Shown piece by piece: positions 7,891 through 15,717 of a stretch of DNA of 34,107 bases (its first letter is position 1; every line of letters begins with the position of its first letter). The notes beneath the pieces are model-generated. The model saw only the letters and a program-made list of their open reading frames with translations, made no database searches and was not told where the DNA came from. The DNA comes from JACZQZ01 sp046756945 (lineage in GTDB: Bacteria; Pseudomonadota; Alphaproteobacteria; Rhodospirillales; 2-02-FULL-58-16): the NCBI GenBank assembly GCA_046756945.1, contig JBHHXI010000011.1:1-34107 (forward strand). The letters are read 5' to 3'. The translations under genes were made by a program, and so were the position numbers.

Positions 7891-8511
7891 ATGCGGTGCG
7901 ACGTCATCAGCCTCGAGAACAAGACGGTGGGCAAGATCGACCTCGACGAGTCGGTGTTCGGCGTGCCGGTCCGCGCCGATATCCTGGCCCGCGCCGTCAA
8001 CTGGCAACTCGCCAAGCGCCGCGCCGGAACCCGCAAGACCAAGACCCACGGCGAGGTCAGCGGCAGCACCCGCAAGCCCTTCCGGCAGAAGGGGACCGGC
8101 CGGGCGCGGCAGGGGACGGCACGGGCGCCCCAGCATCGCGGCGGTGGCGTGGTCTTCGGCCCGGTGGTGCGCAGCCATGCCCACGGCCTGCCGAAGAGGG
8201 TGCGCCGGCTGGCCCTCAAGACGGCGCTGTCGGCCAAGCAGGCGGACGGCAAGCTGGTGGTTCTTGACTCCGCCAAGCTCAAGAAACCGAAGACCGGGGA
8301 TCTGGCGAAGCGGATGGAAAAGCTGGGCTGGACCTCCGTCCTCGTCATCGACGGCGCCGAGGTGGACGCGAACTTCGCCCGCGCCGCCGCCAACATCGTC
8401 GGCCTGGACGTGCTGCCCAGCCCGGGGGCCAACGTGTACGACATCCTGCACAGCGATACCCTGGTGTTGACCAAGGACGCGGTCGGCAAGCTTGTGGAGC
8501 GGCTGAAATGA
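7891..8511 (+). CDS. rplD: 50S ribosomal protein L4
   Basis: L4 lines the nascent-peptide exit tunnel. The 206-residue product has the family length and contains the extended-loop motif TRKPFRQKGTGRARQGT followed by HRGGGVVFGP. In E. coli L4 is the repressor of the S10 operon; no matching leader is visible here. It starts 5 bases after rplC, and its stop overlaps the rplW start (ATGA), which indicates translational coupling. Confidence 0.96.
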   Translation: MRCDVISLENKTVGKIDLDESVFGVPVRADILARAVNWQLAKRRAGTRKTKTHGEVSGSTRKPFRQKGTGRARQGTARAPQHRGGGVVFGPVVRSHAHGLPKRVRRLALKTALSAKQADGKLVVLDSAKLKKPKTGDLAKRMEKLGWTSVLVIDGAEVDANFARAAANIVGLDVLPSPGANVYDILHSDTLVLTKDAVGKLVERLK

Positions 8512-8846
8512 GCGCCGCCCGGGCCAACGCCGGCAGCTCCGGCAAGACGCGTGTGAGCAAGGAGCGCATGTACGAAATCATCCGCGCGCCCGTGGTGACG
8601 GAGAAGGCGACCCTGCTTTCGGAATTCAACCAGGTCAGCTTCCGGGTGCCGCTGGACGCCACCAAGCCCGAGATCAAGGTGGCGATCGAGGAGTTGTTCA
8701 AGGTCAAGGTCAAGGCCGTGAACACCCAGCGCCAACGGGGCAAGGTGAAATTGTTCCGCGGCCAGGCCGGCAAGCGGGTGGACACCAAGAAGGCCATCGT
8801 CACCCTGGCCGAGGGCCACTCGATCGACATCACGACGGGCGTGTAG
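8508..8846 (+). CDS. rplW: 50S ribosomal protein L23 with an N-terminal extension
   Basis: L23 sits at the tunnel exit and docks trigger factor and SRP. The recognisable family start is MYEIIRAPVVTEKAT at residue 21, followed by FRVPLDATKPEIKVAIEELF and VNTQRQRGKVK. The upstream ATG at 8508 overlaps the rplD stop (ATGA) and has GGAG at a good distance, so I prefer it. This adds about 20 Ser/Ala/Lys-rich residues and gives 112 in total. A GTG at 8553 or the ATG at 8568 are alternatives. Confidence 0.94.
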   Translation: MSAARANAGSSGKTRVSKERMYEIIRAPVVTEKATLLSEFNQVSFRVPLDATKPEIKVAIEELFKVKVKAVNTQRQRGKVKLFRGQAGKRVDTKKAIVTLAEGHSIDITTGV

Positions 8847-8857
8847 GTAAGGCGGCC

Positions 8858-9688
8858 ATGGCACTGAAACAGTTCAATCCGACGACGCCGGGACGCCGCG
8901 GCCTGGTCCTCGTCGACCGCTCGGGCCTGTGGAAAGGCAAGCCTGAGAAGTCCCTGACCGAAGGCCTGCGCAAGAAGGGTGGCCGCAACAACGCCGGCCG
9001 CATGACCGCGCGTCGGCGCGGCGGCGGCCACAAGCGGCGCTACCGCATCGTCGACTTCAAGCGCCGGAAATTCGACATGGCGGCCACCGTCGAACGGCTG
9101 GAATACGACCCCAACCGCACCGCCTTCATCGCCCTTGTGCGCTATGAGGACGGCGAAAGGGCCTACATCCTGGCGCCCCAGCGCCTGGTTCCCGGGGACA
9201 AGGTCGTTTCCGGGGAGACCGTGGACATCCGGCCCGGCAATGCCATGCCCATGCAGAACATTCCCGTCGGCACCATCATTCACAACGTCGAGATGAAGGT
9301 GGGCAAGGGTGGCCAGATCGCCCGCTCCGCCGGCACCTACGTGCAGCTCATCGGCAAGGACCAGGGATACGCCCAGCTTCGTCTCAGCTCGGGCGAGCTG
9401 CGCATGGTGCGGGCCGAATGCATGGCCACGATCGGCGCCGTCTCCAACGCCGACCAGCAGAACATCAAACTGGGCAAAGCGGGCCGCAATCGTTGGCTGG
9501 GCAAGCGCCCGTCGGTGCGCGGCGTCGCCATGAACCCCATCGACCATCCCCACGGGGGCGGCGAGGGGCGAAGCTCGGGCGGCCGCCATCCGGTGACCCC
9601 GTGGGGCAAGCCGACCAAGGGCAAGCGAACCCGCAGAAACAAGAAGACGGACAGGCTGATCATGCGCCGCCGTCGCAGCAAGAAATAA
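8858..9688 (+). CDS. rplB: 50S ribosomal protein L2
   Basis: L2 is required for subunit association and peptidyl transferase activity. The 276-residue product has the family length. It contains NNAGRMTARRRGGGHKRRYR in the N-terminal part and, near the end, NPIDHPHGGGEG, which carries the conserved His next to the catalytic centre. The very basic end KRTRRNKKTDRLIMRRRR is also typical. It lies 11 bases after rplW and 12 before rpsS. Confidence 0.97.
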   Translation: MALKQFNPTTPGRRGLVLVDRSGLWKGKPEKSLTEGLRKKGGRNNAGRMTARRRGGGHKRRYRIVDFKRRKFDMAATVERLEYDPNRTAFIALVRYEDGERAYILAPQRLVPGDKVVSGETVDIRPGNAMPMQNIPVGTIIHNVEMKVGKGGQIARSAGTYVQLIGKDQGYAQLRLSSGELRMVRAECMATIGAVSNADQQNIKLGKAGRNRWLGKRPSVRGVAMNPIDHPHGGGEGRSSGGRHPVTPWGKPTKGKRTRRNKKTDRLIMRRRRSKK

Positions 9689-9700
9689 AGGAGGGCCGGC

Positions 9701-9979
9701 GTGGCGCGTTCCGTGTGGAAAGGTCCGTTCGTCGATGGCTACCTTCTCAAGAAGGCGGAGAACGCGCGCTCGTCCGGGCGCAGCGAGATCATCAAGACAT
9801 GGTCCCGGCGTTCCACCATCCTGCCCCAGTTCGTCGGCCTGACCTTCGGTGTCTACAACGGCCGCAAGTTCATCCCCGTGCTGGTGACCGAGGACATGAT
9901 CGGCCACAAGCTGGGTGAGTTCTCGCCGACCCGCACCTATTTCGGCCATTCCGCCGACAAGAGGGCGAAAAGGGACTGA
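9701..9979 (+). CDS. rpsS: 30S ribosomal protein S19
   Basis: S19 belongs to the 30S head and forms a complex with S13. The start is GTG at 9701, backed by a strong Shine-Dalgarno (AAGGAGG) at the end of rplB and by the family start ARSVWKGPFVDGYLLKKAE. The 92-residue product contains SRRSTILPQFVGLTFGVYNG and ends KLGEFSPTRTYFGHSADK. Two bases separate its stop from the rplV start. Confidence 0.97.
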   Translation: MARSVWKGPFVDGYLLKKAENARSSGRSEIIKTWSRRSTILPQFVGLTFGVYNGRKFIPVLVTEDMIGHKLGEFSPTRTYFGHSADKRAKRD

Positions 9980-9981
9980 CC

Positions 9982-10362
9982 ATGGGCAAACCATCCGCCC
10001 CGCGGCAACTGGCCGACAACGAAGCGATGGCGTTCGCCAAGCGCCTGCGCGTCAGCCCGCAGAAGCTGAACCTGGTCGCCGGCGCCATCCGCGGCATGCC
10101 GTGCGAGTCGGCGCTGGCCGAGCTCGAGTTCTCCAAGCGGCGCATCGCCGCGGATGTGAGAAAAGTGTTGGAATCGGCCATTGCCAACGCAGAGAACAAC
10201 CATCAGTTGGATGTGGACCGGCTCTACGTGGCCGAAGCTTCGGTCGGCCGCAGCCTGGTCATGAAGCGGTGGCGTCCCCGTGCCCGGGGCCGCGCCGGGC
10301 GGATCATCAAGCCGTTCAGCAATCTCAGGCTGGTGGTCCGCGAGTCGGAGGAGAGCGAATAA
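9982..10362 (+). CDS. rplV: 50S ribosomal protein L22
   Basis: L22 lines the exit tunnel opposite L4. The 126-residue product contains AKRLRVSPQKLNLVAGAIRG and ends RPRARGRAGRIIKPFSNLRL, both canonical. The long beta-hairpin that reaches the tunnel constriction lies in the second half. Its stop shares one base with the rpsC start (TAATG), so the two are translationally coupled. Confidence 0.96.
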   Translation: MGKPSAPRQLADNEAMAFAKRLRVSPQKLNLVAGAIRGMPCESALAELEFSKRRIAADVRKVLESAIANAENNHQLDVDRLYVAEASVGRSLVMKRWRPRARGRAGRIIKPFSNLRLVVRESEESE

Positions 10363-11039
10363 TGGGGCAAAAGGTCAATCCCATCGGCTTCCGCCTGGGG
10401 ATCAACCGCACCTGGGATTCCCGGTGGTACGCCGAGGACGGCTACGCCGGTCTTCTCCATGAGGATCTCAGGATCCGCGATTTCCTCCGTGAGCGCCTGG
10501 CCCAGGCCGGCGTCTCGCGCATCGTCATCGAGCGTCCCGCCAAGAAGGCCCGGATCACCATCCACACGGCCCGGCCCGGGGTGGTGATCGGCAAGAAGGG
10601 CGCCGACATCGAGAGGCTGCGCACCGACATCGGAAAGATCACGGGCTCCGACGTGCACGTGAACATCGTCGAGATCCGCAAGCCCGAAATCGAGGCCCAG
10701 CTGGTGGCCGAGAACATCGCCCAGCAGATGGAACGGCGGGTCTCCATACGCCGCGCCATGAAGCGCGCCCTCCAGTCGGCCATGCGTCTCGGCGCGCTTG
10801 GCATCCGCATCAACTGCGGGGGCCGCCTGGGCGGCGCCGAGATCGCCCGCTCGGTTTCGTACCGCGAAGGCCGGGTGCCCCTGCACACCATGCGGGCCCA
10901 TGTGGATTACGGCAGCGCCGCGGCCAAAACCACCTACGGCATCTGCGGCGTCAAGGTGTGGATTTTCAAGGGCGAGGTCATGGTCCACGACCCGATGGCC
11001 ATGGACAAGCAGGCCATCGAGCAGCAGCCGACGCGCTAG
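10362..11039 (+). CDS. rpsC: 30S ribosomal protein S3
   Basis: S3 lies at the mRNA entry site of the 30S subunit. The start is ATG at 10362 (MGQKVNPIGFRLGINRTWDS); the frame stays open upstream only by reading through rplV. The 225-residue product has an N-terminal region, a KH RNA-binding domain with VVIGKKGADIERLRTDI, and a C-terminal domain with GGRLGGAEIARSVSYREG. It overlaps the rplV stop by one base and is followed by a 37-base gap, the largest in the S10 part. Confidence 0.97.
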   Translation: MGQKVNPIGFRLGINRTWDSRWYAEDGYAGLLHEDLRIRDFLRERLAQAGVSRIVIERPAKKARITIHTARPGVVIGKKGADIERLRTDIGKITGSDVHVNIVEIRKPEIEAQLVAENIAQQMERRVSIRRAMKRALQSAMRLGALGIRINCGGRLGGAEIARSVSYREGRVPLHTMRAHVDYGSAAAKTTYGICGVKVWIFKGEVMVHDPMAMDKQAIEQQPTR

Positions 11040-11076
11040 CGGCGGACGCATTTGACCAGCGGCAATCAGGAATACG

Positions 11077-11496
11077 ATGCTCAGTCCCAAACGAACCAAG
11101 TTCCGCAAGGCGCACAAAGGGCGTATCCACGGCGAAGCCAAGGGCGGCACCAAGCTCAACTTTGGCGCGTACGGCCTCAAGGCGACGAGCCCCGAGCGGG
11201 TCACGGCGCGCCAGATCGAAGCCGCCCGGCGGGCCATTACGCGCCACATGAAACGTTCCGGGCGGGTGTGGATTCGCATCTATCCGGACGTTCCGGTATC
11301 GCAGAAGCCGGCCGAGGTGCGCCAGGGAAAGGGCAAGGGATCGCCCGAATTCTGGGTCTGCCGCGTCAAGCCGGGCCGCATCATGTTCGAAGTCGACGGT
11401 GTGTCGCGGGACATTGCCACGCGGGCGTTCGAGCTGGGGGCCGCCAAGCTGCCGTTGCAGACGCGCTTCGTCGCGCGCCGGGACGAAGAGGAGTGA
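11077..11496 (+). CDS. rplP: 50S ribosomal protein L16
   Basis: L16 binds near the A site on the 50S subunit and is needed late in assembly. The 139-residue product starts MLSPKRTKFRKAHKGRIHG and contains GAYGLKATSPERVTARQIEA and GKGKGSPEFWVCRVKPGRIM. Length and motifs match the family. It lies 4 bases before rpmC. Confidence 0.97.
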   Translation: MLSPKRTKFRKAHKGRIHGEAKGGTKLNFGAYGLKATSPERVTARQIEAARRAITRHMKRSGRVWIRIYPDVPVSQKPAEVRQGKGKGSPEFWVCRVKPGRIMFEVDGVSRDIATRAFELGAAKLPLQTRFVARRDEEE

Positions 11497-11500
11497 AGCC

Positions 11501-11710
11501 ATGAAAGGGGCGGATTTGCGGGCCAAAAGCGATGACGAGTTGAAGGATCAGCTCCTCGACCTCAGGAAGGAGGCCTTCAACCTGCGCTTCCAGGCGGCGA
11601 GCGGCCAGCTGGAGAACACCGCCCGCGTCGGCCAGGTGAGCCGCGACATCGCGCGCATCAAGACCATCCAGGGCGAACGCGGCCGGGCGGCGTCCCGGGC
11701 CGGGTCTTAG
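11501..11710 (+). CDS. rpmC: 50S ribosomal protein L29
   Basis: L29 sits beside L23 at the tunnel exit. The start is ATG at 11501 (MKGADLRAKSDDELKDQL); the frame is open upstream only through rplP in another frame. The 69-residue product contains DLRKEAFNLRFQAASGQLEN and VSRDIARIKTI, the two-helix hairpin of the family. GAGGAG at the end of rplP serves as ribosome binding site. Confidence 0.95.
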   Translation: MKGADLRAKSDDELKDQLLDLRKEAFNLRFQAASGQLENTARVGQVSRDIARIKTIQGERGRAASRAGS

Positions 11711-11726
11711 GAAAGGGACTGAAGGT

Positions 11727-11963
11727 ATGCCGAGGCGAGTACTGGGTGGGGTCTGCGTCAGCGACAAGCAGGACAAGACCGTGGTGGTCAAGGTGGAGCG
11801 TCGGATCATGCACCCGCTGTACAAGAAGTTCATCCGTCGCTCCAAGAAGTACGCCGCCCACGACGAAACCAACGCGGTCAAGGTGGGCGACGTGGTGAAT
11901 ATCCGGGAATGCCGGCCGCGGTCGAAGAACAAACATTGGGAGGTCGTGCCCGAAGGCGGCTGA
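11727..11963 (+). CDS. rpsQ: 30S ribosomal protein S17
   Basis: S17 is a primary 16S rRNA binder with an OB fold. The 78-residue product starts MPRRVLGGVCVSDKQDKTVV and contains VERRIMHPLYKKFIRRSKKY and GDVVNIRECRPRSKNKHWEV, all typical of the family. It follows rpmC by 16 bases. Confidence 0.96.
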   Translation: MPRRVLGGVCVSDKQDKTVVVKVERRIMHPLYKKFIRRSKKYAAHDETNAVKVGDVVNIRECRPRSKNKHWEVVPEGG

Positions 11964-11992
11964 CCGCGCCGTGAAGGGACGGAACGAAGAAG

Positions 11993-12361
11993 ATGATCCA
12001 GGCGGAAACCAACTTGTACGTCGCCGACAACTCGGGGGCGCGCCGGGTGCAGTGTATCAAGGTGCTGGGGGGGTCCAAGCGCCGATACGCATCCGTGGGC
12101 GACGTCGTCGTGGTCTCGGTCAAGGAGGCGATTCCGCGCGGACGGGTCAAGAAGGGGGAAGTCCTGAGGGCGGTGATCGTGCGCACAGCCAAGGATATCC
12201 GCCGTTCCGACGGCTCGGCCATCCGCTTCGACAAGAACGCGGCGGTGCTCATCGACAAGCAGGGCGAACCCATCGGAACCCGCATCTTCGGCCCCGTGAC
12301 CCGCGAGTTGCGGGCGAAGCGGTACATGAAGATCATTTCCCTTGCGCCCGAGGTGCTGTGA
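11993..12361 (+). CDS. rplN: 50S ribosomal protein L14
   Basis: L14 forms part of the intersubunit bridge and is the binding site of the silencing factor RsfS in other bacteria. The 122-residue product starts MIQAETNLYVADNSGARRV and contains KCIKVLGG-type and VKKGEVLRAVIVRTAKDI segments typical of the family. Its TGA shares one base with the rplX start (TGATG). Confidence 0.96.
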   Translation: MIQAETNLYVADNSGARRVQCIKVLGGSKRRYASVGDVVVVSVKEAIPRGRVKKGEVLRAVIVRTAKDIRRSDGSAIRFDKNAAVLIDKQGEPIGTRIFGPVTRELRAKRYMKIISLAPEVL

Positions 12362-12684
12362 TGGCGGGCAAGCGGAAAATCAGGAAGGGCGACCGGGTCA
12401 TCGTCAGGACCGGCAGGGACAAGGGCAAAACGGGCGAGATCCTGCATGTGCTTGCCAAGGGGGGACGCGTTGTCGTCCAGGGCGTGAATATGGTCAAGCG
12501 CCACACCCGGCCAAGCCAGACGTCGGCGGGCGGGATCGTGGAGAAAGAGGCGTCCATCCACATCTCCAACGTGGCCCACATCGATCCCAAGACCAGCCTC
12601 GCCACCCGCGTCGGCTACAAATTCCTCGAAGACGGCCGCAAGGTCCGCTATGCGAAGCGGTCCGGCGAAGTCATCGACACGTAA
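12361..12684 (+). CDS. rplX: 50S ribosomal protein L24
   Basis: L24 initiates 50S assembly and lies near the tunnel exit. The start is ATG at 12361, overlapping the rplN stop by one base; the open frame upstream is only a shadow of rplN. The 107-residue product carries a KOW motif (IRKGDRVIVRTGRDKGKTGE), then VNMVKRHTRPSQTSAGGIVE and the end YAKRSGEVID. Confidence 0.96.
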   Translation: MAGKRKIRKGDRVIVRTGRDKGKTGEILHVLAKGGRVVVQGVNMVKRHTRPSQTSAGGIVEKEASIHISNVAHIDPKTSLATRVGYKFLEDGRKVRYAKRSGEVIDT

Positions 12685-12701
12685 AATCAGGTCCACGGCC
12701 C

Positions 12702-13241
12702 ATGGCACGCTTACACGAATTCTACGAAAAATCGGTGGTACCGGAGCTCGTCAGCGAGTTCGGCTACCAGAATGCCATGCGCGTGCCGAAGCTGGAGAAG
12801 ATCGTCGTCAACATGGGGGTTGGCGAGGCGTCCCAGGATCGCAAGAAGATCGATGGCGCGGCAGAGGAACTGGCCCTGATCACCGGGCAACGGCCGGTGA
12901 TCACCAAGGCCAAGAAGTCCATCGCCACGTTCAAACTTCGCGCCGGCATGATCGTCGGCTGCAAGGTCACCCTGCGCCGGACCCGCATGTACGAGTTCCT
13001 GGACCGCCTCATCACCGTGGCGCTGCCGCGGGTCCGTGACTTTCGCGGGCTGTCCGGCAAAAGCTTCGACGGGTGCGGCAATTTCGCCCTGGGATTGCGC
13101 GAGCAGATCATATTTCCGGAGATCGACTACGACAAGGTGGACCAGATTCGCGGCATGGACATCGTGATCTGTACCACCGCGTCCACCGACGCCGAGGCGA
13201 AGGCGATGCTCAGGGCATTCAACATGCCCTTCGCCGGTTAA
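12702..13241 (+). CDS. rplE: 50S ribosomal protein L5
   Basis: L5 binds 5S rRNA in the central protuberance. The start is ATG at 12702 (MARLHEFYEKSVVPEL); residues upstream in the same frame are a shadow of rplX. The 179-residue product contains PKLEKIVVNMGVGEASQDRK, GQRPVITKAKKSIATFKLR and DYDKVDQIRGMDIVI. Family length is 178-185. Confidence 0.97.
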   Translation: MARLHEFYEKSVVPELVSEFGYQNAMRVPKLEKIVVNMGVGEASQDRKKIDGAAEELALITGQRPVITKAKKSIATFKLRAGMIVGCKVTLRRTRMYEFLDRLITVALPRVRDFRGLSGKSFDGCGNFALGLREQIIFPEIDYDKVDQIRGMDIVICTTASTDAEAKAMLRAFNMPFAG

Positions 13242-13263
13242 TGGGCCTCAGGAGGAAAGCCAT

Positions 13264-13569
13264 ATGGCCAAGAAAAGCATTGTCGAAAGGAACAAGAAGC
13301 GCATGCGGCTGGTCAAGAAGCATGCCGCCAGGCGGGCCAAGCTGAAGGCGATGGCAAAGGATTCCCTGCTGTCGCCGGAAGACCACTTCAGCGCGCGCAT
13401 GAAGCTGTCCTTGCTGCCGCGCAACTCCTCGCCCGTGCGGGTGCGCCTGCGCTGCGAGATTACCGGCCGCCCGCGCGGCAATTACCGCAAGTTCCGACTG
13501 TCGCGTATCGCGCTGCGCGAGCTTGCGTCCCGGGGCCAGGTCCCGGGCATGGTCAAGTCAAGCTGGTAG
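13264..13569 (+). CDS. rpsN: 30S ribosomal protein S14, zinc-free type
   Basis: S14 is a late-binding protein of the 30S head. The 101-residue product is the long form without the paired zinc-binding cysteines; only one Cys is present. It contains RLRCEITGRPRGNYRKFRLS and ends GQVPGMVKSSW, as usual. A strong ribosome binding site (GGAGG) precedes the ATG. No short zinc form is seen in this window. Confidence 0.96.
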   Translation: MAKKSIVERNKKRMRLVKKHAARRAKLKAMAKDSLLSPEDHFSARMKLSLLPRNSSPVRVRLRCEITGRPRGNYRKFRLSRIALRELASRGQVPGMVKSSW

Positions 13570-13580
13570 GGGAGAAAACA

Positions 13581-13979
13581 GTGTCAATGTCCGATCCCTT
13601 GAGTGACATGCTGACCCGTATCCGCAATGGTCAGCGGGCGCGGAAACGCAGTGTTACCGCGCCGGCGTCCAAGCTGCGCAGCAACGTGCTCGAGGTCCTC
13701 AAACGGGAAGGGTTCATCCGGGGATATTCGCAATACGAGCTTCGACCGGGGCTGAACGAGTTCAAGATCGAGCTCAAATATCACGAAGGCGACCCGGTCA
13801 TCCGCGAGATCAACCGCGTCTCCACCCCCGGCCGCCGGGTCTATTCCAAGATCAAGGACCTGTCGCGCATGTACGACGGCCTTGGTATCTCGATTCTGTC
13901 GACGCCGCGCGGCGTGCTGTCGGATAACGAAGCGCGCGCCGCCAACGTCGGCGGCGAAGTGCTGTGCCAGGTGTTTTAG
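13581..13979 (+). CDS. rpsH: 30S ribosomal protein S8
   Basis: S8 is a primary binder of the 16S central domain and in E. coli represses the spc operon by binding near rplE. The GTG at 13581 is preferred because GGGGAG lies at a good distance and the 132-residue length fits the family; the ATG at 13587 is the alternative. The protein contains SDPLSDMLTRIRNGQRARK, STPGRRVYSKIKDL and the end LGISILSTPRGVLSDNEAR. Confidence 0.95.
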   Translation: MSMSDPLSDMLTRIRNGQRARKRSVTAPASKLRSNVLEVLKREGFIRGYSQYELRPGLNEFKIELKYHEGDPVIREINRVSTPGRRVYSKIKDLSRMYDGLGISILSTPRGVLSDNEARAANVGGEVLCQVF

Positions 13980-13988
13980 GGCGCCGCC

Positions 13989-14522
13989 ATGTCACGCATC
14001 GGCAAGCATCCGGTCCCCATTCCCGACGGCGTCGCGGTGGATATCTCCGGCCGGCAGGTCACCGCCAAGGGCAAGCTCGGCGAGCTTCACGTGACGCTGA
14101 TGGAAGAGGTGGAGGTGAAGCGCGACGGCGACCAGATCGTGGTCCGGCCCCGGGACGACAGTGACCGCGCCCAAAAGATGTGGGGCACGGCGCGCAGCGT
14201 CGTCAACAACCTGGTCACCGGCGTCGCCGAAGGCTTCACCCGCGGCCTGGAGATCAACGGCGTCGGATACCGCGCCCAGATGCAGGGCAAGGATCTGGTG
14301 TTGCAACTCGGATTCAGCCACGAGGTGCGCTACCCGGTCCCCGAAGGCATCACCGTCCAGTGTGCGGACCAGACCCATATCGCGGTCAGCGGCGCGGACA
14401 AGCAGCGCGTCGGACAGACCGCCGCCGAGATTCGCGCATTCAGGCCGCCGGAACCGTACAAGGGCAAGGGCATCAAGTACGCCGACGAATACGTAATGCG
14501 CAAGGAAGGCAAGAAGAAGTAG
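13989..14522 (+). CDS. rplF: 50S ribosomal protein L6
   Basis: L6 lies near the factor-binding centre of the 50S subunit. The 177-residue product starts MSRIGKHPVPIPDGVAVDIS and ends PYKGKGIKYADEYVMRKEGK, both canonical. Two homologous alpha/beta domains are expected from the family. It follows rpsH by 9 bases and precedes rplR by 3. Confidence 0.97.
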   Translation: MSRIGKHPVPIPDGVAVDISGRQVTAKGKLGELHVTLMEEVEVKRDGDQIVVRPRDDSDRAQKMWGTARSVVNNLVTGVAEGFTRGLEINGVGYRAQMQGKDLVLQLGFSHEVRYPVPEGITVQCADQTHIAVSGADKQRVGQTAAEIRAFRPPEPYKGKGIKYADEYVMRKEGKKK

Positions 14523-14525
14523 ACC

Positions 14526-14888
14526 ATGGCGAAGACGAATCAACTCTTTGCGCGCCGCGTGCGGCGCACCCGCGACAAGGTCAAGCGGCGACTGGGCGAC
14601 CGTTTGCGGCTGTCGGTGTTCCGCTCGTCCAAGCACATTTACGCCCAGGTCATCGACGACCGCCGTGGCGTCACGCTGGTGGCGGCGTCCAGTCTGGACA
14701 AGGCGCTCAAGGGCAGGCTCAGCACCGGCGCCGACGTGAAGTCGGCCGCCGAGGTGGGCAAGCTGATCGCCGAGCGGGCGCTGGCCGCGGGCGTCAAGGA
14801 CGTGGTCTTCGACCGCGGCGGCTACAAATATCATGGCCGGGTCAAGGCCCTGGCCGCGGCGGCCCGCGAAGGCGGCCTTTCGTTTTAG
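14526..14888 (+). CDS. rplR: 50S ribosomal protein L18
   Basis: L18 binds 5S rRNA and attaches it to the 50S subunit together with L5. The 120-residue product contains RLSVFRSSKHIYAQVIDD in the first half and FDRGGYKYHGRVKALAAAAR near the end, the family signature. It starts 3 bases after rplF. Confidence 0.96.
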   Translation: MAKTNQLFARRVRRTRDKVKRRLGDRLRLSVFRSSKHIYAQVIDDRRGVTLVAASSLDKALKGRLSTGADVKSAAEVGKLIAERALAAGVKDVVFDRGGYKYHGRVKALAAAAREGGLSF

Positions 14889-14909
14889 CGGGCTAAGGAG
14901 CGCTCATTT

Positions 14910-15500
14910 ATGGCACGGCCACCCACACACTCCAGGCAGGGCAGACAAGCGGATCGCGCGGGGCGCGAGGAAACGGACCTGCAGGAGAAGCTCGTCCACA
15001 TCAACCGGGTCGCCAAGGTGGTGAAGGGGGGGCGCCGGTTTTCCTTCGCGGCGCTGGTGGTGGTCGGCGATGGACGCGGGCGCGTCGGGTTCGGCACCGG
15101 CAAGGCGCGCGAGGTCCCGGAGGCCATCCGCAAGGCCACCGATCGGGCCAAGCGCACCATGATCCGCGTGCCGTTGCGCGACGGCCGCACCCTTCACCAT
15201 GACATGGAGGGCCGGTACGGCGCCGGCAAGGTGGTGGTGCGCAGCGCGCCTCCGGGTACCGGCATCATCGCCGGCGGTCCCATGCGCGCCGTGTTCGAGA
15301 CCATGGGGGTGCAGGACGTGGTCGCCAAGTCCATCGGCACCGCCAATCCTCACAACATGATCAAGGCCACTTTCGTTGCCTTGACCAACAGTATGTCGCC
15401 CCGGACCGTGGCGGCCAGGCGCGGCAAGAAGGTCAGCGAGATCGTGTCGCGCCGCAGCGGCGCCGCGGCGGAGGCCAAGGCGCAAGCCCATGACCGATAA
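14910..15500 (+). CDS. rpsE: 30S ribosomal protein S5
   Basis: S5 helps shape the decoding centre and the mRNA entry helicase site. The 196-residue product has a basic N-terminal extension, then LVHINRVAKVVKGGRRFSFA, GDGRGRVGFGTGKAREVPEA and the C-terminal domain with GVQDVVAKSIGTANPHNMIK. A good ribosome binding site (TAAGGAG) precedes the ATG. Its last 11 bases overlap rpmD. Confidence 0.97.
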   Translation: MARPPTHSRQGRQADRAGREETDLQEKLVHINRVAKVVKGGRRFSFAALVVVGDGRGRVGFGTGKAREVPEAIRKATDRAKRTMIRVPLRDGRTLHHDMEGRYGAGKVVVRSAPPGTGIIAGGPMRAVFETMGVQDVVAKSIGTANPHNMIKATFVALTNSMSPRTVAARRGKKVSEIVSRRSGAAAEAKAQAHDR

Positions 15501-15687
15501 GAAGAAAGCCACGGTCAGGGTGACCCAGGTCGCAAGCCCCATCGGGCGGCGCAAGGATCAGCGGGCGACCCTGGTCGGCCTGGGGCTCAACAAGATGCAC
15601 CGCACCCGGGAGCTGGAGGACACGCCGTCCGTGCGCGGCATGATCGCCAAGGTCCGCCATCTGGTGCGCATCGAGGAAAGCCATTGA
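15490..15687 (+). CDS. rpmD: 50S ribosomal protein L30
   Basis: L30 is a small 50S protein of about 60 residues. The 65-residue product contains VRVTQVASPIGRRKDQRATL, GLGLNKMHRTRELEDTP and VRGMIAKVRHLVRI. The start ATG lies inside the end of rpsE (11-base overlap), which indicates coupled translation. Confidence 0.95.
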   Translation: MTDKKKATVRVTQVASPIGRRKDQRATLVGLGLNKMHRTRELEDTPSVRGMIAKVRHLVRIEESH

Positions 15688-15717
15688 GGCGCATTGGGCG
15701 TCGGGGGTGATCGAGAC